From positions 1-64,000 of the forward strand of contig NZ_JAOQJL010000017.1 of the NCBI RefSeq assembly GCF_025566965.1: 64,000 nt of DNA, written 5' to 3'. This DNA is from Blautia_A ammoniilytica. GTDB lineage: Bacteria > Bacillota > Clostridia > Lachnospirales > Lachnospiraceae. The notes beneath the pieces were generated by a model. The model worked only from the letters and a program-made list of their open reading frames with translations. It was not told the origin of the DNA and did no database searches. A program made the position numbers and the translations under genes. Every line of letters begins with the position of its first letter. Positions within the stretch are counted from its first letter, which is position 1. Shown here piece by piece: positions 1 to 8,237 of this stretch.

Positions 1-516
1 ATTAGAGGAAGTTAAAGGACTTCCTAAAATGAACCATGATAACTGAATATCCAATAATAACTGACGTGACATTTCATGCAAAGAGCACGAGGAAGATGCC
101 GCTATAGGATTATAAGACAAAACAAAGATTTTTAGTTCAGTCTGTAATGCTGCGAAAAAGCACTGACCGAAGCCAGCTGGCAGGCTGGTGATGCGATGAT
201 ATGTATGAGATGCGATACACTTGCAGATCCTGAGAAGTCTGTAACTGGTAAACCTATGAACTGCTGGAGCCTGGAAACGAGAGTTTCCGGGTTGTGGTCC
301 GGAGTATGCATCTGGGCAGGTTATTATTCCCTTCCTGCATATGCGGGAGTAACGATTCGGGGTATCGAGGATAAATAGAATCGAGCGAGCACTGTTTAAT
401 AATCAAATTGGCTATAGAGGTTATGCGGCAGAGCTTTCCCTATGGGAAAGAAACTCTGCCGTATTCCTGTGGAGCCAATATAGCGCTATGGATGCTTTAC
501 AAATAAAAATAATAGA
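1..516. other. Noncoding, probably structured region upstream of mazF-like gene
   Basis: I see no convincing gene here. A 60-codon open frame at 196-378 has no ribosome site and no recognisable family. The stretch is rich in short hairpins, for example a GGAAAC-GAGA-GTTTCC stem near 270-291 and the long hairpin at 407-479. It may be the noncoding end of a mobile element or a structured RNA. I looked for a group II intron domain V and did not find one. Confidence 0.35.
407..479. repeat. Long imperfect hairpin before the mazF-like gene
   Basis: An outer stem ATTGGCT/AGCCAAT (407-413 and 473-479) encloses a strong inner stem. In the inner stem GGCAGAG and CTTTCCC (427-440) pair with GGGAAAG and CTCTGCC (444-460) around a TAT loop, with an AAA bulge. 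No T-run follows, so it is not an ordinary terminator. It could be an element end, a recombinase site or a structured leader for the next gene. Confidence 0.6.
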
Positions 517-531
517 TTGGAGAGAGGACAA

Positions 532-912
532 ATGACAATCCGCAGAGGAGATATTTTATGGGCAGATCTCGGTATGTTTCCTACAACATCTGTTCAGGGT
601 GGAGTAAGACCGGTGATCGTAGTGAGTAATAATAAAGCCAATACATACAGTTCAGTCATAACGGTAGTTCCGCTGACATCAAGAATTTATAAGAAACGGT
701 ATTTGCCAACACATGTATTTATCAGCAAATATGATATGACGGGAATCCGAAAAGGAAGCCTGGCACTGGCTGAACAGGTTATGAGCATTTCTACGAAATG
801 TATTATTGAGAAATGCGGAAGAGTAAATAAGTGGAGCCTGGATCGGGTACTGAAAGCAGTACAGATTCAGATGGGAATGGAAGGAGAAGGGCATGACGGC
901 AGAGGAATATAG
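532..912 (+). CDS. MazF/PemK-like toxin-family protein
   Basis: The 126-residue product starts with the typical MazF/PemK motif RRGDILWADLG (residues 3-13), followed by GGVRPVIVVSN and VVPLTS, which form the family's SH3-like barrel. MazF proteins are usually sequence-specific endoribonucleases. I chose ATG 532 because GGAGAGAGG lies 5-13 bases upstream; an in-frame TTG at 517 has no such site. No MazE-type antitoxin is visible upstream. The next small gene overlaps the 3' end by 20 bases and precedes three serine recombinases, so this is probably transposon cargo. Toxicity is inferred from family only, and many transposon-borne members have no known partner. Confidence 0.8.
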   Translation: MTIRRGDILWADLGMFPTTSVQGGVRPVIVVSNNKANTYSSVITVVPLTSRIYKKRYLPTHVFISKYDMTGIRKGSLALAEQVMSISTKCIIEKCGRVNKWSLDRVLKAVQIQMGMEGEGHDGRGI

Positions 913-1141
913 AAACTATCTGGAGCAGGATTTCAGTGATGTAGATATCAATGAAATGACTGATCTACGGATGATAAAAGCAGACAGAAATAAATCGCTT
1001 CAGGAACGGAGAGATATTTTTCTGAATAAAGTAGGAAATCCATATTTGGTCCGGATCGGCAATATGAAAGTAAAAGTCAGATTTGCCAATAACGGTATAT
1101 CTATGGAGCAGGCATTTGAGAATATGCTTCTGAGTGTCTGA
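893..1141 (+). CDS. Small acidic hypothetical protein, transposon accessory
   Basis: This 82-residue protein overlaps the mazF-like gene by 20 bases and starts at ATG 893 after AAGGAGAAGG. The N-terminal half is acidic (EEYRNYLEQDFSDVDINEM), and the end carries a short strand-rich segment containing VRIGNMKVKVRF. Its overlap suggests co-translation with the upstream toxin-family gene, so it might be an antidote or a recombination accessory. I think it resembles small Lachnospiraceae proteins found beside TnpX-type recombinases (possibly DUF6870), but I cannot confirm this. Function unknown. Confidence 0.65.
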   Translation: MTAEEYRNYLEQDFSDVDINEMTDLRMIKADRNKSLQERRDIFLNKVGNPYLVRIGNMKVKVRFANNGISMEQAFENMLLSV

Positions 1142-1204
1142 AAAAGTACTGGCAAGATTGAGGGGACTGTGTTAGAATGTCAGTAAGGACAAATTATGCA
1201 GCCC

Positions 1205-1243
1205 CCTTTTATTACATGGATTTTCTGACGTAATAAAAGGAGG
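1205..1243 (+). promoter_or_regulatory. Hairpin sequestering the ribosome site of recombinase 1
   Basis: A perfect 11-base inverted repeat, CCTTTTATTAC (1205-1215) and GTAATAAAAGG (1230-1240), encloses a 14-base loop. Its right arm contains most of the AAAGGAGG ribosome site (1236-1243) of the recombinase starting at 1250. In mRNA this stem would hide the site, so translation of the recombinase operon may be kept low or be switchable. The same DNA could instead be a protein-binding palindrome. Confidence 0.6.
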
Positions 1244-1249
1244 TAAGAT

Positions 1250-2941
1250 ATGTATCAGAATATCAATAAAATCTATCATGCCGCCATCTATGTCAGATTA
1301 TCTAAAGAAGATGGCGATATTTCTAGTTCAGCAAAACTGGAAAGTAACAGCATTTCTAACCAGAAAGCTTTGATTCTGGATTTCCTGAAAGACAAAAAAG
1401 ATATAGAAGTTGTTTCAGTCCGAGTTGATGATGGCTACTCAGGCTCTAATTTTGAGCGCCCTGCATTCCAGGCAATGCTGGAAGATATCCGGCGTGGGAT
1501 TGTAGACTGCGTAGTGGTAAAAGATTTATCACGATTTGGAAGGGAATATATTGATTCCGGGAAGTATATCGAGAGATTATTCCCGGCTCTTGGTGTGCGT
1601 TTTATTGCCATCAATGATAATTATGACAGTCTTAAGGGAAAGAATCAGGCAGACGAAATCATTATCCCATTTAAAAATTTAATCAACGATGCTTATTGTC
1701 GTGATATTTCTATTAAGATCAGGAGTAATCTTGAGATTAAGAGGAAAAAAGGCGAGTGCGTGACTCCGTTTGTAGCATTTGGATACAGGAAGACAAAGAC
1801 AGATAAGCATAAATTAGAGATTGATCCATCGGCGGGCGGTGTAGTACAGGATATTTTTAAGATGAAGCTGCAGGGAATGAGTCAGGATGCGATCGCTAAT
1901 CGTTTAAATGAACTGGGTATTCTTTCCCCATTTGAGTATAAAATAAGCAGCGGCAGTCGTTATGAAACAGGTTTCCGGCAGAAAGAACAGGCACTTTGGA
2001 GTTCCGTTACGGTCCGCAGGATACTGGAAAACGAGGTTTATATCGGAAACCTTGTACAGGGAAAAAGGACAACTCCAAACCATAAAGTGAAGCAGACTTA
2101 TGTGAAACCGGAAGATGACTGGATCCGGATTGAGAAAAATCATGAACCTCTGGTGAGTGACCGTGATTTTGAAATTGTTCAGAGGCTTCTTGGCATGGAT
2201 ACACGTACTTCACCTGACCAAAAGCAGGTATATCTGTTATCCGGAATTGCTGTATGTGCGGATTGTGGAGCACCTATGACAAGAAAGGTTTCTACTGTGG
2301 CAGGAAAAAAATATGCTTATTATCTATGTTCCACAAATAAAGAAACAAAACGCTGTTCCAGTCATAGAATACCGGAAAAGGATCTGGAAGATGCCGTATT
2401 AGTGATGTTGAAACAGCATATCCAGAATATCCTGCACCTGAAAAGAGTCCTGGAATTTATCGGTACTGTGCCATTTCAGGAGATCAATATGAAAAAGCTG
2501 CAGGACAGGCTGGAGAAGAAAAAGCAGGAGAAAGAACGCTGTAAGGAGTTACGGATGATGCTCTATTCGGATATGAAAGAGGGCATTGTATCAAAAGAAG
2601 ACTATGTAGAGCTTCATGCAGCCTATGGAAAGCGGCTTAGAAATGCGGAAGAGAGTATCCGTGCGATCCAGAAAGAAATGGATAACGAGCTGGAAAAAGC
2701 AGACAAAGCCAATACCTGGCTGGATTATTTTGTGAAATATCAGGATATTGAAGAACTGTCCCGCACTGTGGTGGTAGAACTGATCAGGCAAATCAGAGTA
2801 TATGATAAAAAGAATATAGAGATCACTTTTGATTTTGATGATTGTTATCAGACATTGCTGAATCAATTACCTGCTATGGGAGTTGATATGGTAATAGATG
2901 ATGATAACAATCTGCAGGTCAATGTAAAGGAGGTTGTATAA
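1250..2941 (+). CDS. Large serine recombinase 1 (TnpX/resolvase family)
   Basis: This 563-residue site-specific recombinase cuts and rejoins DNA through a serine nucleophile, predicted as Ser18 in YVRLS. Domain order: resolvase catalytic domain (about 10-155, with KDLSRFGRE), recombinase domain (about 175-300), zinc ribbon (CADCG ... C-x6-C, about 340-372), then a coiled coil of about 90 residues. Length and layout match TnpX-type transposon recombinases. A strong AAAGGAGG precedes ATG 1250 but sits in a hairpin. The stop codon overlaps the next gene's leader, leaving one base between them, so three recombinases form one coupled operon. Probably excises or integrates the surrounding element. 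Confidence 0.93.
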   Translation: MYQNINKIYHAAIYVRLSKEDGDISSSAKLESNSISNQKALILDFLKDKKDIEVVSVRVDDGYSGSNFERPAFQAMLEDIRRGIVDCVVVKDLSRFGREYIDSGKYIERLFPALGVRFIAINDNYDSLKGKNQADEIIIPFKNLINDAYCRDISIKIRSNLEIKRKKGECVTPFVAFGYRKTKTDKHKLEIDPSAGGVVQDIFKMKLQGMSQDAIANRLNELGILSPFEYKISSGSRYETGFRQKEQALWSSVTVRRILENEVYIGNLVQGKRTTPNHKVKQTYVKPEDDWIRIEKNHEPLVSDRDFEIVQRLLGMDTRTSPDQKQVYLLSGIAVCADCGAPMTRKVSTVAGKKYAYYLCSTNKETKRCSSHRIPEKDLEDAVLVMLKQHIQNILHLKRVLEFIGTVPFQEINMKKLQDRLEKKKQEKERCKELRMMLYSDMKEGIVSKEDYVELHAAYGKRLRNAEESIRAIQKEMDNELEKADKANTWLDYFVKYQDIEELSRTVVVELIRQIRVYDKKNIEITFDFDDCYQTLLNQLPAMGVDMVIDDDNNLQVNVKEVV

Positions 2942-2942
2942 A

Positions 2943-4634
2943 ATGGCACGAAAGAGCAGGAAAAACATTCCGGAAGTAGTCAGCAGTGCAACCGTCCAGA
3001 CAGAGGTGAGCAGACCGTTCCGGGCAGGATTGTATGCCAGAATTTCAATGGAAACAGAAGAAACCTTAGAAAGAGGAACGATAGAAACCCAGGTGGAACT
3101 GATGAAAAACTTTGTGGCAGATACGGAAGACATCGCAGTTGCAGAAATATATAAGGATTCTGATTATTCTGGTACAAATTTCGACCGTCCTGGTTTTACG
3201 CAGATGATGGAAGATATCAAGCATGGAAAAATTAACTGTGTGATTGTAAAGGATCTATCCAGACTTGGAAGGAATTATGTAGAGACAAGTAATTATATTG
3301 AGCGTGTATTTCCGTTTTTTCATGTGCGGTTTCTTGCTGTGACGGATGACTTTGATTCTTTCCGTGAGGGAGTGGATCTGACAGTTCCCTTAAAAAATAT
3401 CATCAATGAGTTTTATTCCAAAGACCTTGCAAAAAAGAGCAGCAGTGCCAAAAAAGCCCTGTGGAAAGAAGGAAAATTTACTGGTGCATGGGAACCTTAT
3501 GGATACAGGAAATCAGAACAGGACAGACACCAGCTGGTAGTTGACGAGGAGGCTGCCGGACATTTACGAGAAATTTTTACTATGTATATGGATGGATGCA
3601 GCTACAGCGATATTGCAAAAAGACTGAATACAGATGGTATCCTTTCCCCGACTTTGCAGAGGGAATATTATAAAACAGGCGAAAAGCCTTCACCGGAATC
3701 CAAACCTTGGAATAATTATGAAGTGAAACGTGTACTTCAGGATGTCCATTGTACCGGAGATTCTGTATTTGGAAAATATCAGCAGAGTGTTTTTCAAGGA
3801 AACAAGCAGAGAAATCTACCGGAGAGTGAGTGGCTCTATGCTGAGAATACCCACGAAGGAATTATTGATAAAGAACTGTTCCGGCAGGTACAGGAAAAAA
3901 TCCGGGAATTTACGGAAGCATACAAAAAGAAGCATCAGCTGAATAATGGAGCCATTCGGAATCATAATTTCTATACCGGCAAGATCAGGTGTGGGGGTTG
4001 TGGGAACCGCATGGTGTTGTCCAGAGAAAAAACAGGGACATTTTATTATATCTGTGGTGCAGATGCGAACCATAAATCCGGAGGAAATCAGTGTAAGGGG
4101 CACAGAGTCAAAAAAGAATACGTGGATGAAGACGTCCTTCGCCTGATCCAGTCACATATGAAAGCCGTATTGGATACAGAGAAACTGATCCGTGAAATGA
4201 ATTCTGCTTCCAGAAACCAGACACAGTATTTGCTTCTGGATAAGGAAGTGGGGAAACTTCGGCGGGAGTTGAGCAGGATCAGCAAGCGTAAATCTGATTT
4301 ATATGAGGATTATTCGGAACGTCTGATTACAGAAGAAGAATACATGCAGTTTTCCCGTATCTATTCCAATGAAATAGAAAACATCAAGAACCGCCTGGAT
4401 GTAGTATTGGCGGCACAGGTACGGTATTCCAAGGATTATCATATCGAGGAAGGATGGGGAAAAGTGATACATACTTATATGTCAAAGCGTAAGCTGACAA
4501 AAGAAATGGCAGATGCCTTTGTGGATTCAATTATTATCCATGGTAAGTATGATTATGAGATCAAGCTGGTATATGACGATCAGTTTGCAGATTTACAGAA
4601 ATTAAAGAAAGAGAAGGAGGCGCAGTCAAGATGA
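2943..4634 (+). CDS. Large serine recombinase 2 (TnpX/resolvase family)
   Basis: The 563-residue protein has a basic N-terminal tail, then the catalytic motif YARIS (Ser35), KDLSRLGRN in the resolvase domain, a recombinase domain, a zinc ribbon (CGGCGNRM ... C-x9-C) and a charged coiled coil. I start it at ATG 2943, nine bases after AAAGGAGG (2926-2933); the in-frame TTG at 2934 touches that site and is unlikely. It begins one base after the end of recombinase 1 and its last bases overlap recombinase 3 by 4 bases (ATGA). The three paralogues are clearly diverged, so this is not a recent duplication. Probable role: element excision/integration together with its partners. Confidence 0.93.
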   Translation: MARKSRKNIPEVVSSATVQTEVSRPFRAGLYARISMETEETLERGTIETQVELMKNFVADTEDIAVAEIYKDSDYSGTNFDRPGFTQMMEDIKHGKINCVIVKDLSRLGRNYVETSNYIERVFPFFHVRFLAVTDDFDSFREGVDLTVPLKNIINEFYSKDLAKKSSSAKKALWKEGKFTGAWEPYGYRKSEQDRHQLVVDEEAAGHLREIFTMYMDGCSYSDIAKRLNTDGILSPTLQREYYKTGEKPSPESKPWNNYEVKRVLQDVHCTGDSVFGKYQQSVFQGNKQRNLPESEWLYAENTHEGIIDKELFRQVQEKIREFTEAYKKKHQLNNGAIRNHNFYTGKIRCGGCGNRMVLSREKTGTFYYICGADANHKSGGNQCKGHRVKKEYVDEDVLRLIQSHMKAVLDTEKLIREMNSASRNQTQYLLLDKEVGKLRRELSRISKRKSDLYEDYSERLITEEEYMQFSRIYSNEIENIKNRLDVVLAAQVRYSKDYHIEEGWGKVIHTYMSKRKLTKEMADAFVDSIIIHGKYDYEIKLVYDDQFADLQKLKKEKEAQSR

Positions 4635-6122
4635 CAGATCATAGAAAAACAGCTGTTTACATCCGTTTATCCGCAGAAGATGACAATGTAGATGGCAGAG
4701 CTAAAAAAGAGAGCGACAGTGTAACTTCTCAGAGAATTCTGTTAAAATCATTTGTGATTGATCAGCTGGGTGTAGATGAGGCAGATATCCTGGAATATGT
4801 GGATGATGGTGTCAGCGGTACTCATTTTAAACGGCAGGGATTTCAACAGCTGCAGGATGACATGAAAAGTGGAGAAATCGGCTGTGTAGTTGTAAAAGAC
4901 TTTTCCAGATTCGGAAGAGACTATCTGGAAGTTGGATTTTATATTGAATATATTTTTCCACTTCTGCAGATTCGATTTATTTCGATTAATGACAGCTATG
5001 ACAGTGCAGCAAGCNNNNNNNNNNNNNNNNNNNNNNNNNNNNNNNNNNNNNNNNNNNNNNNNNNNNNNNNNNNNNNNNNNNNNNNNNNNNNNNNNNNNNN
5101 NNNNNNNNNNNNNNNNNNNNNNNNNNNNNNNNNNNNNNNNNNNNNNNNNNNNNNNNNNNNNNNNNNNNNNNNNNNNNNNNNNNNNNNNNNNNNNNNNNNN
5201 NNNNNNNNNNNNNNNNNNNNNNNNNNNNNNNNNNNNNNNNNNNNNNNNNNNNNNGATATTACAAGGGAATTGAACAGACAGGCGATTGCTACTTGTGATG
5301 AGCAGAAATTATCAAGAGGGGATCAGGTGCAGTTCCAGAGGTTTGACACGATCAAAAAGAAACACTGGAGCCCTACGACAGTATCGGCAATCGTCCGGGA
5401 TGAGATTTATATTGGAACCAGAATCTGGGGCAAAACACGTTGCAGTATGCATACGGGCCATAAAGCAGTTCTGAATGATGAAACAGAATGGGTTCGCCTG
5501 GAAAATCATCATACGGCAATTATAGACAGGGAATTGTTTGAAAAAGCAAATGAAATGCATCCGAAAAAGAAGAGAAGTGTTGCAGAATCACGCACCAATT
5601 TTACTCTGGAAAGACGTAAAAAACAGCCGGCCTTGCTGATATGTGCCAACTGTGGGCATTCTCTGTTAAAAGAAACAGAGCATCTGCTGAAATGTTCAGA
5701 TGCCAGAACCAATGGTGATCCTGTGTGCCGAAGTCTGGTGATTCGTAGGGAACCGATGGAGGAGAATATCCTTGGGCTTGTCCGTCAGTATGCAGCGTCA
5801 ATGTTGAAAAAAGGAAAGAAAGTATCTTCCAAAAGACAATGTGAATACAAAGAGATCAATACTACAGAATTGCAAAAACAGAGCCGACAGTTGACCTCGG
5901 AAAAGATGAAACTCTATGATGATTACAAAGATGGTCGTATAGATCGTGATTCGTATAAGCAGAGAGCTGAAAAGATAAGTGTACAGCTGGATGAAATAAA
6001 ACGAAAGATAGAAGATGCGAAGAATAGTAAAAAGCTTCTTGAACAAAATGAACTTTCTGATAAAATAAAACTAAAAGATTTCTTGGGAATTCAGAAGTTC
6101 GATACAGAGAAGCTGCGTGAGG
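4631..6122 (+). CDS. Large serine recombinase 3, interrupted by assembly gaps
   Basis: The start overlaps recombinase 2 by 4 bases. The visible protein opens with YIRLS (Ser14 as nucleophile) and VVKDFSRFGRD. The end of the catalytic domain is lost in 240 N (5015-5254); the frame is the same on both sides, so the gap length is plausible. After it come the recombinase domain (HWSPTTVSAIVRDEIYIG), a zinc ribbon (CANCG) and a lysine-rich coiled coil. The 3' end disappears into the second gap at 6123; by comparison with its paralogues about 30-50 residues are missing. The open frame beyond that gap is not this protein but an integrase tail. Confidence 0.88.
5015..5254. other. Assembly gap (240 N) inside recombinase 3
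   Basis: A run of 240 N. The reading frame of recombinase 3 is preserved across it, and about 80 residues of the family's catalytic/linker region are missing, which fits the gap size. The gap probably reflects a repeat shared with other elements in the genome. Confidence 0.98.
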
Positions 6123-6372
6123 NNNNNNNNNNNNNNNNNNNNNNNNNNNNNNNNNNNNNNNNNNNNNNNNNNNNNNNNNNNNNNNNNNNNNNNNNNNNNN
6201 NNNNNNNNNNNNNNNNNNNNNNNNNNNNNNNNNNNNNNNNNNNNNNNNNNNNNNNNNNNNNNNNNNNNNNNNNNNNNNNNNNNNNNNNNNNNNNNNNNNN
6301 NNNNNNNNNNNNNNNNNNNNNNNNNNNNNNNNNNNNNNNNNNNNNNNNNNNNNNNNNNNNNNNNNNNNNNNN
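6123..6372. other. Assembly gap (250 N) between recombinase 3 and integrase tail
   Basis: A run of 250 N hides the end of recombinase 3 and everything upstream of the integrase C-terminus. A full integrase cannot fit here, so either the integrase is truncated or the gap length is only nominal. Synteny across this gap should be treated with caution. Confidence 0.98.
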
Positions 6373-6509
6373 AAACAAATGTAAAGGTTATTCAGTCAGT
6401 AATGGGACACGTCAGCATTGAGACAACAATGGATATTTATGCGGAAGTTACCGAGATGACAAAGAAGGAAGCATTAGACAATTTATCAGCGAATTTAGAT
6501 GTATTTTAA
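6373..6509 (+). pseudogene. Tyrosine integrase C-terminal fragment
   Basis: The 44 visible residues are the end of a phage-type tyrosine recombinase: VKVIQSVMGHVSIETTMDIY carries the conserved His of box II and the catalytic Tyr, followed by a helical tail ending at the TAA at 6507. The rest lies in the gap or is absent. It sits about 195 bases from a detached piece of metG, the usual arrangement of an integrase beside its attachment site. Whether a complete gene exists cannot be judged because of the gap. Confidence 0.85.
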
Positions 6510-6703
6510 CAGAGCTTAGAAAAGAGATTTTATAGCTTTTATCGCAGAGTACAGCAGAAGTATGGAAGTACAGCAAAGGTACAGCATTTTCATATTTTAT
6601 GGTACTCAATCGCACTTGATAATACTTCAAAGTAGGGAAAGCAAACGCTTGTAAACACTGAATAAACGGGCATAATACCGTAAGTCCCGTAGTATTCCCG
6701 ACG

Positions 6704-7171
6704 ATGAAATCACAGGGTTCTGCAAAAAATGAAGCAAATAATGTAGCTCAGACAGCTGCAGTTGCTCCGGCAGAAGCAAAAGTTGCTGAGAAAGTTGATT
6801 TCTCCAACGTAAAGATTGAGCCAATCTTTGAAGAAATGGTAGATTTCGACACATTCAGTAAGTCTGATTTCCGTGCAGTTAAGATTTTAGCTTGCGAAGC
6901 AGTACCGAAGTCAAAGAAGCTTCTGAAGTTTACATTAGATGACGGAGAACGCAAAGACCGTGTGATCTTAAGCGGTATTCACGAGTATTACGAGCCGGAA
7001 GAACTGGTTGGTAAGACTTGTATTGCCATAGTAAATCTTCCGCCGAGAAAGATGATGGGCATTGATTCCGAAGGTATGCTGATCTCAGCAGTACACGAGG
7101 AAGACGGTCACGAAGGACTGAACCTTCTGATGGTAAATGACAGAATCCCGGCAGGTGCAAAGCTCTATTAA
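6704..7171 (+). pseudogene. metG: Detached C-terminal tRNA-binding domain of methionyl-tRNA synthetase
   Basis: The 155 codons contain an alanine-rich linker, then an EMAP/Trbp111-like domain (VDFDTFSKSDFRAVKI, KLLKFTLDDG, IVNLPPRKMMGIDSEGM), which is the dimerisation and tRNA-binding tail of bacterial MetRS. The catalytic part is not in the window. ATG 6704 has no ribosome site and an in-frame stop lies 15 codons upstream, so it is most likely a 3' remnant cut off by insertion of the element to its left. A free-standing beta-subunit-like protein is possible but less likely. The junction is near 6660-6704. Confidence 0.75.
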
Positions 7172-7278
7172 GATGATGTAAAGATGTACCGTTTTACAAA
7201 ATAGACGGGATGTACTTCATTTGATTGATGCAGAAATCGGTGCAAGCAAGAAAAAATCGCATAATTAGCAGAATGAAT

Positions 7279-7310
7279 GGGCAGTCCTGAAATATGGATT
7301 GCCCATGTTT
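7279..7310 (+). terminator. Putative terminator after the metG fragment
   Basis: GGGCAGTCC (7279-7287) pairs with GGATTGCCC (7296-7304) and is followed by a weak T-rich tract. It lies about 110 bases after the metG stop and may be that gene's original terminator. Confidence 0.5.
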
Positions 7311-7442
7311 AATTGTCTTGCCGTCTGTCCTATTTACCTACCTGCCGTCTGCCAGTGCATAAAAATTTGAAAATAGATTGCGAACAGATTGCAACTTGCA
7401 ATCAAACAAGATATAATGAAGAAAAAAGAGGCGGTGATATCT

Positions 7443-7751
7443 ATGGCAAGAACAGCAAATATATTTGCACGTGTCGAACCTGAAGTAAAAGAACAGGCAG
7501 AGCAGGTGCTTGATAGACTTGGAATTCCAATGTCTAATGCAGTAGGAATGTTTCTGAGACAGATTGTACTCCAGAGAGGAATTCCTTTTGAGATGAAACT
7601 TCCAGCTTACGAGGAGCCTGTTGCATATGGTTCTCTGACAAAGGAACAGTTCAATGCAGAAATAGAAAAAGGCATGGGAGATATTAAGGCTGGCAGAACG
7701 TATTCAGCAGATGAAGTTGAAGCAGAAATGAAACGGGAATTTGGTATATGA
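7443..7751 (+). CDS. RelB/DinJ-family antitoxin
   Basis: The 102-residue protein starts MARTANIFARVEP and has the ribbon-helix-helix signature of RelB/DinJ (VKEQAEQVLDRLGIPMSNAVGMFLRQIV), which dimerises on DNA and neutralises the partner toxin through its C-terminal tail. The frame opens earlier at 7389, but ATG 7443 follows GAGGCGGTG and matches the family start. It overlaps the RelE-like gene by 4 bases, the classic antitoxin-first order. Because the toxin is frameshifted, this antitoxin may now be an orphan that can still act in trans or repress its own promoter. Confidence 0.88.
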   Translation: MARTANIFARVEPEVKEQAEQVLDRLGIPMSNAVGMFLRQIVLQRGIPFEMKLPAYEEPVAYGSLTKEQFNAEIEKGMGDIKAGRTYSADEVEAEMKREFGI

Positions 7752-8081
7752 AATATAAAGTGATGTATACAGCAGGAGCAAAGAAAGATCTGCGAAATAT
7801 TTTCAGATATTCAGAGGAACTGTTAGCACCGGAGAATGCGGCAGGACAGACAGAGCGGATTATGACTGCAATTCGGAAGCTGGATACTATGCCGAACAGA
7901 AATCGGCTCTATGAGGAAGAACCGTGGCACAGCAGAGGACTTCGATTCTTTCCGGTGTAATTATCTGGTATTTTACAAAACAGATGATGAAACTGAAATA
8001 GTATATGTAGTGCGAATTATGTATGGTGGACGAGATGTTCATAAACAGTTAAGTCAAACAGAAGACGTTTCAGTAAATTAA
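7748..8081 (+). pseudogene. RelE/ParE-family toxin with a one-base frameshift
   Basis: The first frame (7748-7960) gives a RelE/ParE-like protein up to HSRGLRFFPV and then stops. The normal continuation, NYLVFYKTDDETEIVYVVRIMYGGRD, follows in a neighbouring frame from about 7959 to the TAA at 8079-8081. Together they make a full-length toxin of about 110 residues. A single-base indel near 7956-7960 therefore breaks the gene. The missing part includes the YVVRI-YGGRD strand and catalytic or ribosome-contact residues, so the product should be inactive. A sequencing error is possible; ribosomal frameshifting is unlikely, as I see no slippery heptamer. Confidence 0.85.
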
Positions 8082-8105
8082 AACTGAATATGGAACAAAA
8101 GCACG

Positions 8106-8145
8106 AGCAGTTAGTCTATGAATAATAGGTTAGCTGCTTTTTTTA
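8106..8145 (+). terminator. Rho-independent terminator of the relBE unit
   Basis: AGCAGTTAG pairs with the TTAGCTGCT arm across an AT-rich loop and is followed by seven T. A near-copy of this terminator stands at 12142-12180 after the MGMT-like gene. Confidence 0.75.
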
Positions 8146-8167
8146 TGCAAAAAGGGAGGTGCGGTGT

Positions 8168-8224
8168 ATGAGATACGCACGTAAAGATGTAGAAAAAACA
8201 AAGAAAATAGCAAAGTTAATCTGA
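8168..8224 (+). CDS. 18-codon mini-ORF, probable truncated gene start
   Basis: ATG 8168 follows GGGAGGTG with good spacing and encodes a short basic peptide, MRYARKDVEKTKKIAKLI, before TGA. The strong ribosome site and abrupt stop suggest the beginning of a longer lost gene, or a leader peptide. No family is recognisable. Confidence 0.3.
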   Translation: MRYARKDVEKTKKIAKLI

Positions 8225-8237
8225 GAAGTGTTTTTTT

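Noticed and set aside
196..378. 60-codon open frame in the leading noncoding region
   Set aside because: No ribosome site, no family resemblance and it overlaps strong RNA-like stems.
1..500. Possible group II intron or retron RNA
   Set aside because: I looked for the conserved domain V hairpin, an adjacent reverse transcriptase and msr/msd inverted repeats and saw none.
4631..6421. Continuous 596-codon recombinase 3 through the second gap
   Set aside because: The codons after the gap in that frame have no family resemblance, while another frame gives a clear integrase tail; the recombinase must end inside the gap.
7940..7965. Programmed ribosomal frameshift in the RelE-like gene
   Set aside because: No slippery heptamer, downstream pseudoknot or internal Shine-Dalgarno stimulator is visible; a simple indel explains the break.
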